NCBI RefSeq assembly: GCF_003336225.1
Contig: NZ_QPID01000008.1
Location: 1 to 64,000 of the forward strand
Source of the DNA: Corallincola holothuriorum
Lineage (GTDB): Bacteria > Pseudomonadota > Gammaproteobacteria > Enterobacterales > Neiellaceae
Length of the DNA: 64,000 bases
Direction of reading: 5' to 3'
Notes under the pieces: model-generated
What the model saw: only the letters and a program-made list of their open reading frames with translations
What the model was told of the DNA's origin: nothing
Databases searched by the model: none
In this document: piece by piece, positions 6,739 to 15,140 of the stretch
Layout of the letters: each line of letters opens with the position of its first letter
Position numbering within the stretch: position 1 is the stretch's first letter
Program-made: the position numbers and the translations under genes

Positions 6739-8490
6739 ATGTTTTCCTGGCTTTGGCAGTTTGTTAAGTTCTATAAAACCCGTTTGGCGATCGCCATTGT
6801 CGCCTTGGTTTTTACCTCGGCGTTGACTCTGTCTTTAGGGCAGGGCATTCGTTTGATGATTGATAATGGCTTTGGTGCTGAATCCTATGACGGTCTGGCT
6901 TCAGCGTTACAAGTCACTTTGCTGATTATTGTGGGCCTGGCCATTGGCGCTTATTTCCGATTTTTTATGGTGTCCTGGATCGGTGAACGGGTGGTCGCGG
7001 ATATTCGTCGCCAGTTGTATGGCCGTTTACTGAAACTGCCACCGAGCTTTTTTGAAGATAATCTGGCGGGTGAAATTCAAAGCCGTGTCACCACGGATAC
7101 CACCCTGCTGCAAACCGTGATTGGTTCCTCTTTCTCGTTTGCGCTGAGAAACACGCTCACTTTCTTGGGCGGCATCACCCTGATGTTTATCAGTAACGTT
7201 AAGCTCAGTCTGGTGGTGTTGGCGGTGGTGCCGTTTATTGTGTTCCCACTGATTGTGATTGGTCGCAAGGTAAAGCGTTTATCTAAAGACAGCCAAGACA
7301 AGGTAGCCACGGTAGGCGCTTGGGCCGGTGAAAGCTTGCAGCATATTAAGGTGGTGCAGGCATTTACCCGCGAAGCGTTAGTTAGCCAGCAATTTGCTGA
7401 TGGTGCAGAAGGTGCCTTTCAAACGGCGTTACATCGTATTCGTTATCGCGCGTTTTTGATTGCCTTGGTAATGATTATGGTGATGGGGGCTGTCACCGTG
7501 ATGTTGTATATCGGAGGGACCGATGTGCTGGCGGGAAACCTGTCTGCCGGTGATCTTTCGGCCTTTGTGTTTTACGCCATTATGGTGGCCGGTTCGCTTG
7601 CCGCCGTGACCGAAGTTTATGGTGATGTGCAGCGTGCCGCCGGTGCTGCCGAACGCATACGTGAATTGATCGCGACCGAGCCGGATATTCAAACCCCTGC
7701 ACAGACTCAGCAAGTGGACTTCGCCAAATCTGGACCGTTGATTTCCATTCACGATTTGGCCTTTAGCTACCCATCGCGCCCAGATCAAAAAGCGTTGGAT
7801 GCTTTTAATTTAGATATTCAGCAGGGTGAGCGTATCGCTTTGGTGGGGCCGTCAGGCTCGGGTAAATCGACACTGTTTGATTTGCTGCTGCGGTTTCGTG
7901 ATCCGCAAGTCGGCGGTATCAAGATTCAGGATACAGACATCAGAGATATGGATCTGGAAAGTCTAAGGGATCTGTATGCATTGGTGCCTCAGCAGCCGGT
8001 GCTGTTTAGCGCCAATGTGGTGGATAATATTCGGTTTGGGAAACCGGATGCCTCACAACAAGAAGTAGAAGCGGCAGCGAAAGCCGCCCATGCCCACGAT
8101 TTTATTTTGGAGCTGCCTGACGGCTATCACAGCTTTTTGGGTGAGCAGGGCGTGAAACTGTCCGGTGGGCAAAAGCAGCGTTTGGCCATTGCCCGCGCTA
8201 TTTTGGCCGATCCTAAGATCTTGTTGTTGGATGAAGCCACCAGTGCGTTAGATGCCCAGTCAGAGCATCTGGTTCAGCAAGCGTTGAATGAGTTAATGAA
8301 AGAGCGTACTACGCTGATTATTGCCCATCGCTTGGCGACTGTGGCCCATGTCGACCGCATTGCGGTGTTGGAACATGGCAAACTGGTAGATGTGGGCAGT
8401 CATGACCGCTTGTTGCAGAGCTCGCCTTTGTATAAACGTTTGGCGGAGTTGCAGTTTAGATCTCATGAAACGGTGAAAAGCGCGATTTGA
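6739..8490 (+). CDS. ABC exporter, fused membrane and ATPase domains (MsbA/BmrA-type half-transporter)
   Basis: About 583 residues from ATG 6739 (a TTG at 6727 is the alternative; neither has a clear ribosome-binding site). The N-terminal ~310 residues form a six-helix type IV exporter domain with the EDNLAGEIQSRVTTD coupling segment. The ATPase domain has Walker A GPSGSGKST (about residue 370), Q-loop VPQQPVLF, signature LSGGQKQR, Walker B ILLLDEAT and H-loop IAHRL. It should act as a homodimer in the inner membrane exporting a lipid, drug or other amphiphile. The substrate cannot be read from sequence. It stands alone, without a partner gene. Confidence 0.85.
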   Translation: MFSWLWQFVKFYKTRLAIAIVALVFTSALTLSLGQGIRLMIDNGFGAESYDGLASALQVTLLIIVGLAIGAYFRFFMVSWIGERVVADIRRQLYGRLLKLPPSFFEDNLAGEIQSRVTTDTTLLQTVIGSSFSFALRNTLTFLGGITLMFISNVKLSLVVLAVVPFIVFPLIVIGRKVKRLSKDSQDKVATVGAWAGESLQHIKVVQAFTREALVSQQFADGAEGAFQTALHRIRYRAFLIALVMIMVMGAVTVMLYIGGTDVLAGNLSAGDLSAFVFYAIMVAGSLAAVTEVYGDVQRAAGAAERIRELIATEPDIQTPAQTQQVDFAKSGPLISIHDLAFSYPSRPDQKALDAFNLDIQQGERIALVGPSGSGKSTLFDLLLRFRDPQVGGIKIQDTDIRDMDLESLRDLYALVPQQPVLFSANVVDNIRFGKPDASQQEVEAAAKAAHAHDFILELPDGYHSFLGEQGVKLSGGQKQRLAIARAILADPKILLLDEATSALDAQSEHLVQQALNELMKERTTLIIAHRLATVAHVDRIAVLEHGKLVDVGSHDRLLQSSPLYKRLAELQFRSHETVKSAI

Positions 8491-8645
8491 CCCCACAACA
8501 TGATGTTTGAGTGTCGTGGCGGTCATCTCTCTCTGTTTCATGCTTTTCGTTTCACGTTTTAGCATGTGAATGATTTAAAAAATTAAAACCATATAATCAG
8601 TTGGATTATTTTCTTTTTGCGCATATTGATATTAAGGGTTTTTAA

Positions 8646-9110
8646 ATGGAGTTAATAGATACATACATATCTAAGTTTGAAGAATGCTTGAAAATTGTTG
8701 ACTATGGTTCATCCGAAAAGAAGAGAGACACAGCATTCTTAATGACATTAACTATGGTTAATGCGAGTGGGCTAACTCGGGAGAAAAGAAATGCGATATT
8801 ATTTGATTTGGCATATTACGCTGTAATAAAAGAAGAAATAATAACAAACCTCAAAGATGAGGTGTCGGAAAACACATCTTTATCAATAAACTACTCACCT
8901 TTTGAAGGTGTGATGGTCTTTCTAAGCTCTGAATCATACCTAAATATAGATACCATCAGCTATATATGTAATGAATTGAGTTCGGAATATAAGAAATATA
9001 GTGGTGGATCCTGCATGAACGATTGCGTACACAATGTTGCGTTCTATGGATTTAATTGCGCAACATTAGACAATTGCCTTAGTGCAGCGAAAAAAGCCAG
9101 AAAAAAGTAG
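8646..9110 (+). CDS. Hypothetical protein, 154 aa
   Basis: A soluble, AT-rich-coded protein that I do not recognise. It starts after TTAAGGGTTTTTAA. Its C-terminal third contains five cysteines in CMNDC, NCATLDNC and YICNEL contexts, and ends in a basic AAKKARKK. The low GC content and isolation between core-like genes suggest horizontal acquisition. A terminator-like hairpin follows at 9118-9152. Confidence 0.55.
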   Translation: MELIDTYISKFEECLKIVDYGSSEKKRDTAFLMTLTMVNASGLTREKRNAILFDLAYYAVIKEEIITNLKDEVSENTSLSINYSPFEGVMVFLSSESYLNIDTISYICNELSSEYKKYSGGSCMNDCVHNVAFYGFNCATLDNCLSAAKKARKK

Positions 9111-9117
9111 TTTTGAT

Positions 9118-9152
9118 GGCCAATCTTATCTGTTTAATTCATTGGTCTTTTT
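9118..9152 (+). terminator. Probable Rho-independent terminator
   Basis: GGCCAAT (9118-9124) pairs with ATTGGTC (9141-9147), allowing one G-U pair, followed by five T. It would end transcription of the 154-residue hypothetical gene. Confidence 0.45.
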
Positions 9153-9276
9153 AGTGTACAGTCATAAAAATACCAGCGACTAACTCTTCACTTTTCTCCT
9201 CGCGGGTACAGGTGCCACGGTAAGGCGAGCCGCAGGATATTATCTGTGGTTTAGGTGTTAAATTTTAGGGAATATC

Positions 9277-9759
9277 ATGCGTGTAGTTTTTATTCTGTTA
9301 TTTGTATTGCATTTAAGTGGTTGCGTAGGGTTAGCGGTTGGCAGTTATGGAACTTTCGAAAATAAGAAAGAAGACTTTACGGTCTCCTCTGAACGTAACA
9401 AATTTGATTTTGGTGCACGTAAACAAGCGTACACCCAAGAGCAACTCATTGAGTTGTGGGGTAATCCTGATGATAGCTACACCGAAGGAAAATGCACTGT
9501 CCTGTCATACCATGATGGATATAACTGGTCTGGTGTGGGTGCTTTTGTATTTATTATCCCTATCCCGTTAGCGGTACCGAGCGGAAATAATGAAACCAAA
9601 CTCTATTTCATTAACAATCAAAGTGTTGCAGCAACCACTGAGTATGGTGAAGTCATTGGAATGTTTGGCTACATGTGTGGCAGTAACGAGTGCGGTTTCA
9701 ACGCTGGCCCCGTTGATTCTGATAAGGCGCGTAAAGTCTCCGTTGATTGGTGCAGTTAA
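9277..9759 (+). CDS. Predicted lipoprotein, 160 aa
   Basis: The N-terminus MRVVFILLFVLHLSGCVG is a lipoprotein signal peptide with lipobox LSGC (Cys16). Residue 17 is V, so outer-membrane sorting is expected. The mature part has YTQEQLIELWGNPDDSY, a BamE/SmpA-like helix-turn-strand segment, then a hydrophobic GVGAFVFIIPIPLAVPSG and four more cysteines near the C-terminus (MCGSNECG, DWCS). Family not identified. AT-rich like the gene before it. Confidence 0.6.
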   Translation: MRVVFILLFVLHLSGCVGLAVGSYGTFENKKEDFTVSSERNKFDFGARKQAYTQEQLIELWGNPDDSYTEGKCTVLSYHDGYNWSGVGAFVFIIPIPLAVPSGNNETKLYFINNQSVAATTEYGEVIGMFGYMCGSNECGFNAGPVDSDKARKVSVDWCS

Positions 9760-9793
9760 GATCGAACATGCACAGGCGTTATTAGGTAAGGCG

Positions 9794-10285
9794 ATGTTGA
9801 AATTACGTCATTTCGAAAATCAGGATCTAGAACTGCTTGTCGAGTACCTAAACTGCGATGACGTAGTGAGATACCTTAGCACTGTCATTCCTCAGCCATA
9901 CACAGATGCTGATGCGAAGTGGTGGATTTGCGAAGGCAGCAAAGCTGACTTTGTTCGGGCTATTGAAGTTAATGGTGTTCTGGCTGGCTGTATTGGCGCA
10001 CATCGAAAACAAGCTGAGTTCAGTAAGTCAGCTGAAGTTGGTTATTGGCTGGCTAAGCCCTTTTGGGGGCAAGGCTTTGCTACTGAGGCACTGAATCTGT
10101 TGGCTCGCGAAGTCAGCGAAACTACTGATATCGTTCGTTTACAGGCAATGGTGTTTGAGGGGAATGCCGCGTCACTGGCAGTACTTAAGAAATCAGGGTT
10201 TACTGCAGAGGGCTATCTTCAAAAAGCTGTCTACAAGAACCGTCGTTTTTACAATGCGCACCTGCTTGGCAAAGTTGTCTCATAA
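9794..10285 (+). CDS. GNAT N-acetyltransferase (RimJ/RimL-like)
   Basis: ATG 9794 follows TTAGGTAAG and gives a 163-residue protein that begins MLKLRHFENQDLELLVEYL, the standard start of Acetyltransf_3 proteins. Other family signs are GYWLAKPFWGQGFATEAL (the acetyl-CoA pyrophosphate loop in RimJ/L form) and NAASLAVLKKSGFTAEGYL, followed by NRRFYNAHLLG. Likely acetylates an N-terminus or a small amine; the substrate is unknown. GGCGTTATTAGG just upstream resembles an attC right end, so it could also be a former cassette gene, but no paired left end is convincing. Confidence 0.75.
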   Translation: MLKLRHFENQDLELLVEYLNCDDVVRYLSTVIPQPYTDADAKWWICEGSKADFVRAIEVNGVLAGCIGAHRKQAEFSKSAEVGYWLAKPFWGQGFATEALNLLAREVSETTDIVRLQAMVFEGNAASLAVLKKSGFTAEGYLQKAVYKNRRFYNAHLLGKVVS

Positions 10286-10558
10286 CGAGCTAAGTCATCA
10301 ATCTATCTATTTAAAAGCCAGGCGCGTAGGAATAGCAGATGAACGCGGTCTGAATGTTATTTTTGCCGTTTATCTTACTTAGTTGCCTCGCTGTTTTGTA
10401 TAGATGTTTGGCTATTGGGCGTAAGTGCTCGGTATGACGTTCGCCCCTGAAAATTAGGCTAGTCTAATTAAGCGACTCGAAAGATAGCGCAAGCTTGTTG
10501 GCGTTTGGTCGTTGAGTGATTAGGCCAACGTGCTATCAGCGACCGCTGCTGGGAGAGA
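10286..10558. other. Intergenic region with a bulged inverted repeat
   Basis: GATAGC (10483-10488) and GTTGGC (10497-10502) can pair with GCCAAC (10524-10529) and GCTATC (10532-10537), giving a long hairpin ending about 20 bp before the DUF3861 start. It could be a structured leader or a relic. No coding region is seen. Confidence 0.35.
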
Positions 10559-10846
10559 ATGATGAAAGGCCATTTATACCGTTTCACCATTGAGCACATA
10601 GAAGACAAGCAAGGCAACTCGCTTGCGTTAAGCCCGTTAACCTTTGAGGCAAGAAATCACGACGATATTTTGAATATCGTTGAAGTGATGAAGGGCAAAA
10701 TGGCCCTTGATGAAACAGATGCCACGGCGTTTGCCGTCGGATTAAAGCTATTTGGCGAGGTGATGCTAAAAAATAGTAAAAATGAACTGTTCAAACAGTT
10801 CCGGCCTCACCTTAATAACTTTATGAAAGAGCTGAAAAAAACATAA
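10559..10846 (+). CDS. DUF3861 family protein
   Basis: A 95-residue protein starting at ATG 10559 after GGGAGAG (ATG 10562 is equally possible). It matches the compact DUF3861 pattern: HLYRFTIEHIED, LTFEARNHDDILNIVE, TAFAVGLKLFGEVML, then FRPHLNNFMKELK. The family is widespread in proteobacteria, small, soluble and uncharacterised. Nothing in the neighbourhood points to a role. Confidence 0.8.
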   Translation: MMKGHLYRFTIEHIEDKQGNSLALSPLTFEARNHDDILNIVEVMKGKMALDETDATAFAVGLKLFGEVMLKNSKNELFKQFRPHLNNFMKELKKT

Positions 10847-11056
10847 CAGCGCTGTTTGCCAATTGAGCCGCTTAGCTATGCTGTTGCGCTAAAATAGCTT
10901 GCTGATTATTACCGCAGCAAAGGCGAACGATCTGGTGACCAAAAGCAGGTAGAGGCCATGCCAGCTTACACTGATGGAACACTGCTTTTTTGTGCTCTCT
11001 GACTTATGTTGTTATCAACATTCCACACTAAAACCGAGCTGAATTAGGGGGGCGTT

Positions 11057-11105
11057 CGACTAAAGTCTAATCCTCTATTCCTGCCTACTACGACCAAAGT
11101 CCAAT
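11057..11105 (+). promoter_or_regulatory. Paired direct repeats upstream of acs, probable activator sites
   Basis: CGACTAAAGTCTAAT (11057-11071) and CGACCAAAGTCCAAT (11091-11105) are near-identical 15-mers spaced 34 bp start to start. Each contains a small inverted repeat (GACT/AGTC). They lie 76-124 bp before the acetyl-CoA synthetase start, a typical activator position. In related bacteria acs is activated by LuxR-type response regulators such as CrbR. Assignment to that regulator is inference. Confidence 0.55.
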
Positions 11106-11180
11106 ACCGCAATCCTTGCTGCACGCCTAACTTTTGTTGCTATCAACGCGATAACTCCGAATTAACACAGGGAGCCGGGT

Positions 11181-13076
11181 ATGGCAGATAAGCAGAATAT
11201 GGCGCTGGTACACCCCAGCCAAGAGATCCTCGACAACGCGCTCGTTAAGAACTACGACGAGCTGTATCAGTACTCGATTGAAAACCGCGAAGCCTTCTGG
11301 GCTGAGCAGGCTGAAACATTGCGTTGGATCAAGCCGTGGGACAAGGTGTTAGATAATAGTAACAAACCTTTTTACAAATGGTTTACAGGTGGCGAAATCA
11401 ACATTGTTGATAACGCCATCGACCGTCACTTGACGGGTGAAACGCGGAATAAACTGGCGATTATTTGGGAGAGCGAAGCGGGGCAAGTTCGTTCTTTTTC
11501 TTACTATGCGTTGAACCGTGAAGTGAGCCAGTTTGCCAACGTGCTGAAAAGCATGGGGGTGCAGAAGGGCGATATCGTCACTATCTACATGCCGCAGATC
11601 CCTGAACTGGTTTTTGCCATGCTGGCTTGCGCCAAGATAGGTGCGGCGCATTCAGTGGTGTATGGCGGCTTTAGTTATGAAGCGCTGGCGGCGCGGATCG
11701 AAGACGCAGAGAGCCGGGTGCTGATCACGGCTGATGGTGGTTTCCGTCGAGGTAAACCGATTGATCTAAAAGCGATCGCCAATGAAGCGATGAAGCGTTC
11801 GCCGACAATCGAAGTGTGTATCACGGTACGTAATAACGGTATTGACGCCGAGATGGAGTCGGAGCGGGATTTTTGGTACCACGATTTGCAAAGTTTGCCG
11901 ATTGCGTCGCCCAAGTGTCCGACTGAGCCGATGGATGCCGAAGATCCGCTGTTTATTCTCTATACCTCTGGCACCACGGGCAAACCAAAAGGGATGTTAC
12001 ATACCCATGGTGGGTATGCCGTTTATACGGCGACAACACACCGGATGATGTTTGATATCAAGCCTGGTGATCGCTACTGGTGTGCGGCTGATCCCGGGTG
12101 GATCACCGGCCATAGCTATATCGTGTATGCGCCACTAATTAATGGCGCCACGGTGATGATGTATGAGGGGGCACCGAACTATCCCTACCCGAATCGCTGG
12201 TGGCAGATGGTGGAGAAATACGGCATCAATATTCTCTACACATCACCAACGGCACTGCGTGGACTGATGCGCTTTGGTGACCGCTGGCCGCAGCGTCATG
12301 ACTTGTCCAGTTTGCGTTTATTGGGCTCGGTGGGTGAGCCGATTAACCCGGAAGCGTGGCGTTGGTATCACGAGGTAATTGGTGGCGGTCGTTGCCCGAT
12401 CATTGATACCTGGTGGCAGACCGAAACCGGTGGCGCGATGATCTGCCCGCTGCCGATCACGCCACTGAAACCCGGATCGGCCACTAAGCCTTTCTTCGGC
12501 AATGAGATTGGGATTGTTGATGATGAGGGTAACGAGGTACCTGCTGGGGAAGAGGGCAAATTAGTTATTAAGAACCCATGGCCGGGGATGGCGCGCACCA
12601 TCTATAAGGATGATGCCCGCTATGCCGAGCTGTATTGGGGCGATTACGGCGATAAGGATTACTACAAAGCAGGGGATTCCGCCAAGGTCGATGAGGATGG
12701 CTATCTATGGATCATCGGCCGCATGGATGAGGTGATTAAGGTATCAGGCTATCGCTTGGGTACGGCGGAAATCGAGAGTGCGTTGGTCAGTCATCACAGT
12801 GTTTCTGAGGCCGCAGCTATCGGTTTACCCCATGAGATCAAAGGTAATGTGATCCATACCTATGTGATCTTGAAAGAGGGCGTGACGGCAGACAAGCCGC
12901 TTGCGCAAGAGTTAAAGGAGCATGTCGCTTCTGAGATTGGCCGAATAGCCATGCCGGAAGAGGTGAGCTTTGTTGAGGCGCTACCCAAAACCCGTTCAGG
13001 CAAGATCATGCGTCGTGTTTTAAGGGCGCGGGCGCTGGGCCAGGATGAGGGTGACTTGAGCACCTTAGAAGAGTGA
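11181..13076 (+). CDS. acs: Acetate--CoA ligase (AMP-forming)
   Basis: A 631-residue acyl-CoA synthetase that activates acetate through acetyl-AMP to acetyl-CoA. The A3 loop is YTSGTTGKPKG. The acyl-pocket segment DTWWQTETGG carries the Trp that limits bacterial Acs to C2/C3 acids, and PGWITGHSYIVYAPL is also Acs-like. The C-terminal catalytic Lys lies in PKTRSGKIMRR (about residue 609), where Pat/Gcn5-type acetylation usually controls the enzyme. SD GGGAG precedes ATG 11181. A propionate-CoA ligase role is the main alternative; E. coli PrpE reads WQTESGW, unlike this. Upstream tandem repeats suggest activation during acetate growth. It may be co-transcribed weakly with the porin behind it, past a terminator. 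Confidence 0.88.
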   Translation: MADKQNMALVHPSQEILDNALVKNYDELYQYSIENREAFWAEQAETLRWIKPWDKVLDNSNKPFYKWFTGGEINIVDNAIDRHLTGETRNKLAIIWESEAGQVRSFSYYALNREVSQFANVLKSMGVQKGDIVTIYMPQIPELVFAMLACAKIGAAHSVVYGGFSYEALAARIEDAESRVLITADGGFRRGKPIDLKAIANEAMKRSPTIEVCITVRNNGIDAEMESERDFWYHDLQSLPIASPKCPTEPMDAEDPLFILYTSGTTGKPKGMLHTHGGYAVYTATTHRMMFDIKPGDRYWCAADPGWITGHSYIVYAPLINGATVMMYEGAPNYPYPNRWWQMVEKYGINILYTSPTALRGLMRFGDRWPQRHDLSSLRLLGSVGEPINPEAWRWYHEVIGGGRCPIIDTWWQTETGGAMICPLPITPLKPGSATKPFFGNEIGIVDDEGNEVPAGEEGKLVIKNPWPGMARTIYKDDARYAELYWGDYGDKDYYKAGDSAKVDEDGYLWIIGRMDEVIKVSGYRLGTAEIESALVSHHSVSEAAAIGLPHEIKGNVIHTYVILKEGVTADKPLAQELKEHVASEIGRIAMPEEVSFVEALPKTRSGKIMRRVLRARALGQDEGDLSTLEE

Positions 13077-13081
13077 GTTTC

Positions 13082-13108
13082 AGCCGTGGGCGATGACCAC
13101 GGCTTTTT
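13082..13108 (+). terminator. Rho-independent terminator after acs
   Basis: AGCCGTGG (13082-13089) and CCACGGCT (13097-13104) form an 8-bp stem with a 7-nt loop, followed by TTTTT. It separates acs from the porin gene. Confidence 0.85.
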
Positions 13109-13188
13109 ATTATAAGAAAAGAAGCACTTACATGCTGGTTGAACAGGTGGTCCAGCCAGCAATATGACGAAATAGAAAGGAGCATATA

Positions 13189-14388
13189 ATGAAAAATTCG
13201 TCTCTAGCCACAGCGGTGGCAATTGCCTTGTTAAGTGGCTCTGCCAGCGCGGCAGTCAAGCTGCAAACGCTCGGTGATGCGCTGGACCAAACTGAGTTTT
13301 CATTTGGTGGTTACATCAAACTGGATTCGTTCTGGAGTGATTATAGCGACGGCAAGTTGTCGTCAAACAATATTGGTCGTCAGTTTTATGTGGCGTCGAC
13401 TATTCCTGTTTGTACTGATCCAAATGGTTGTGATGACGGTGACACCACCATGGACGCACATGCCAGAACCACCCGCTTTAATTTCAGTACTGCGACTAAA
13501 GTAGATGAGCACACCATTAAGACCTTCCTGGAGATGGACTTCATGGCGACGCCTGGCGGTAACGAGCGGGTTTCCAGCAGCTATGAGCCGCGTATACGTC
13601 ACGCATTTTTCACCTATGATAATTGGTTATTTGGTCAGACTTGGACCACCTTCCAAAATACGGCGGTACTGCCGGAAGCAGTAGATTTCTTAGGGGTGTC
13701 AGAGAGTACCGTGTTCGCCCGTCAAGCGATGGTGCGTTACACCATGGATAACTGGCAGTTCTCGTTGGAAAACCCAGAAACCACCTATACACCTTATGCT
13801 GGTGGCTCAGATCAACCAGGTGGCGGTCGAATTGATAGCGACGATAGCATGCTGCCTGACGCTATCGTGCGTTATAACATGAGCACCGATTATGGCAGTT
13901 ACTCGCTGTCTGGTTTAGTTCGCCAATTGAAATACGATACTGACGGGCAAGACGATACTGATGTCAGCTATGGGCTCTCGTTTGCCGGTAAAGTGCCATT
14001 GGGTAAGGATGATATTCGTTTCATGCTGACCGGCGGCGCTGGGTTAGGACGCTATGTGGGTTTGAACTTTATCAACGGTGGTTCGATTGATGACAGTGGT
14101 AATCTGGAGGCGATTGACAGTGTTGCAGGTTTTGTCTCCTACCGTCATTGGTGGAACGATCAGTGGCGCTCCAATTTCTACGGTGGTGCCATCTCGGCAG
14201 ACAACGATGAGGACAATACCGGCATGTACGCGAATAAGTCGTCATACAGCGCCCATGCTAACTTGATGTACTCACCTGTGCCAAAACTCACCTTTGGCCT
14301 AGAGCTGATGTACGCCGAGCGTGAACTGGAATCCGGTGATAAGGGTGACATGACCCGCCTGCAATTTGGCGCTAAGTACGCGCTCTAA
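13189..14388 (+). CDS. DcaP-like outer-membrane porin
   Basis: 399 residues with a signal peptide (MKNSSLATAVAIALLSGSASA, cleavage before AVKLQ). After a short N-terminal helix comes FSFGGYIKLDSFWSDYSDG, the first strand of DcaP-type trimeric porins. EMDFMATPGGNE then RIRHAFFTYDNWLFGQTWTTF is diagnostic of this family (residues about 115-155). It ends in an aromatic/hydrophobic beta strand (LQFGAKYAL). DcaP porins import dicarboxylates or other acidic solutes across the outer membrane, so a role in organic-acid uptake together with acs is plausible. SD AAAGGAG. A terminator follows. Confidence 0.82.
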   Translation: MKNSSLATAVAIALLSGSASAAVKLQTLGDALDQTEFSFGGYIKLDSFWSDYSDGKLSSNNIGRQFYVASTIPVCTDPNGCDDGDTTMDAHARTTRFNFSTATKVDEHTIKTFLEMDFMATPGGNERVSSSYEPRIRHAFFTYDNWLFGQTWTTFQNTAVLPEAVDFLGVSESTVFARQAMVRYTMDNWQFSLENPETTYTPYAGGSDQPGGGRIDSDDSMLPDAIVRYNMSTDYGSYSLSGLVRQLKYDTDGQDDTDVSYGLSFAGKVPLGKDDIRFMLTGGAGLGRYVGLNFINGGSIDDSGNLEAIDSVAGFVSYRHWWNDQWRSNFYGGAISADNDEDNTGMYANKSSYSAHANLMYSPVPKLTFGLELMYAERELESGDKGDMTRLQFGAKYAL

Positions 14389-14415
14389 ATGAGCTAACTA
14401 TCTCTTAGTTGTATC

Positions 14416-14452
14416 AAAGCGATACCAAGCCCTGTGCTTCGTATCGCTTTTT
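14416..14452 (+). terminator. Rho-independent terminator after the porin gene
   Basis: AAAGCGATAC (14416-14425) pairs with GTATCGCTTT (14441-14450), a perfect 10-bp stem ending in a T run. Confidence 0.85.
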
Positions 14453-14514
14453 CTTAGGCCAATTTTTGAGCCGTATTCACGTTTTCTTATATTGTTTAAT
14501 TTACACTATGTGTC

Positions 14515-15072
14515 ATGAAGTACAGAACTACCCAGAGCGCTGTTATAGCAAGGCAACCAGCTAAAGGCTTTACCTTGATAGAGTTGGTCGTGGTGATCAT
14601 TATCCTCGGCGTACTCGCTGTGGTGGCACTGCCTAAATTTATCAATTTCTCTACCGACGCACGTATCGAAGTGCTGCGTCAGGTGAAAGTGGCAACCGAA
14701 ACTGCCAACGATTTCGTGAATTTTAAGTCCAAAATGCCTAGCTTTGGTTCGGTGGATTCATCTTCTGATGGGCGCATTACGGATGTCGATGTTAATGGCG
14801 ACGGTAGTTACGATCTGCGCTTGATCTGGCGCTACCTGGATAATGAAGACCTCGCCGAGATGGTCGATTTTTCTGATGAATTGTTATTGATGTGTCAGGG
14901 CACTTGTAAGAACGGCTCCGGAGTCAATTTGCCTGGCTCCGCAAACTCTTATCTCGGCTTTGATCTGGATAGCAACAATGACGTACGTGATGACAACTGT
15001 TACTTCCAATACACTCAGGCTGCATCAGATGGTGCACTGCCGCAATACCAATTAATTACGGCAGGCTGTTAG
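14515..15072 (+). CDS. Type IV prepilin-like protein (MSHA-type)
   Basis: 185 residues. A 17-residue basic leader ends at KG|FTLIELVVVIIILGVLAVV, the class IV prepilin cleavage and methylation site with Glu at +5, followed by the hydrophobic assembly helix. The globular part has DVNGDGSYDLR and CQGTCKNG, and a C-terminal disulphide-like pair (DNCYFQY...AGC) as in MshA-type pilins. Secreted and assembled by a type IV pilus or MSHA machinery encoded elsewhere, with cleavage by PilD. It is a lone gene between terminator and ppx, so it is either a minor or an alternative pilin. Confidence 0.8.
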   Translation: MKYRTTQSAVIARQPAKGFTLIELVVVIIILGVLAVVALPKFINFSTDARIEVLRQVKVATETANDFVNFKSKMPSFGSVDSSSDGRITDVDVNGDGSYDLRLIWRYLDNEDLAEMVDFSDELLLMCQGTCKNGSGVNLPGSANSYLGFDLDSNNDVRDDNCYFQYTQAASDGALPQYQLITAGC

Positions 15073-15140
15073 CGGCGACTCGTTGCGAGAGTTCATTGTA
15101 GCGGCTCTCTGCAACCGATTTTCGAGTTGAATATAGCCTG

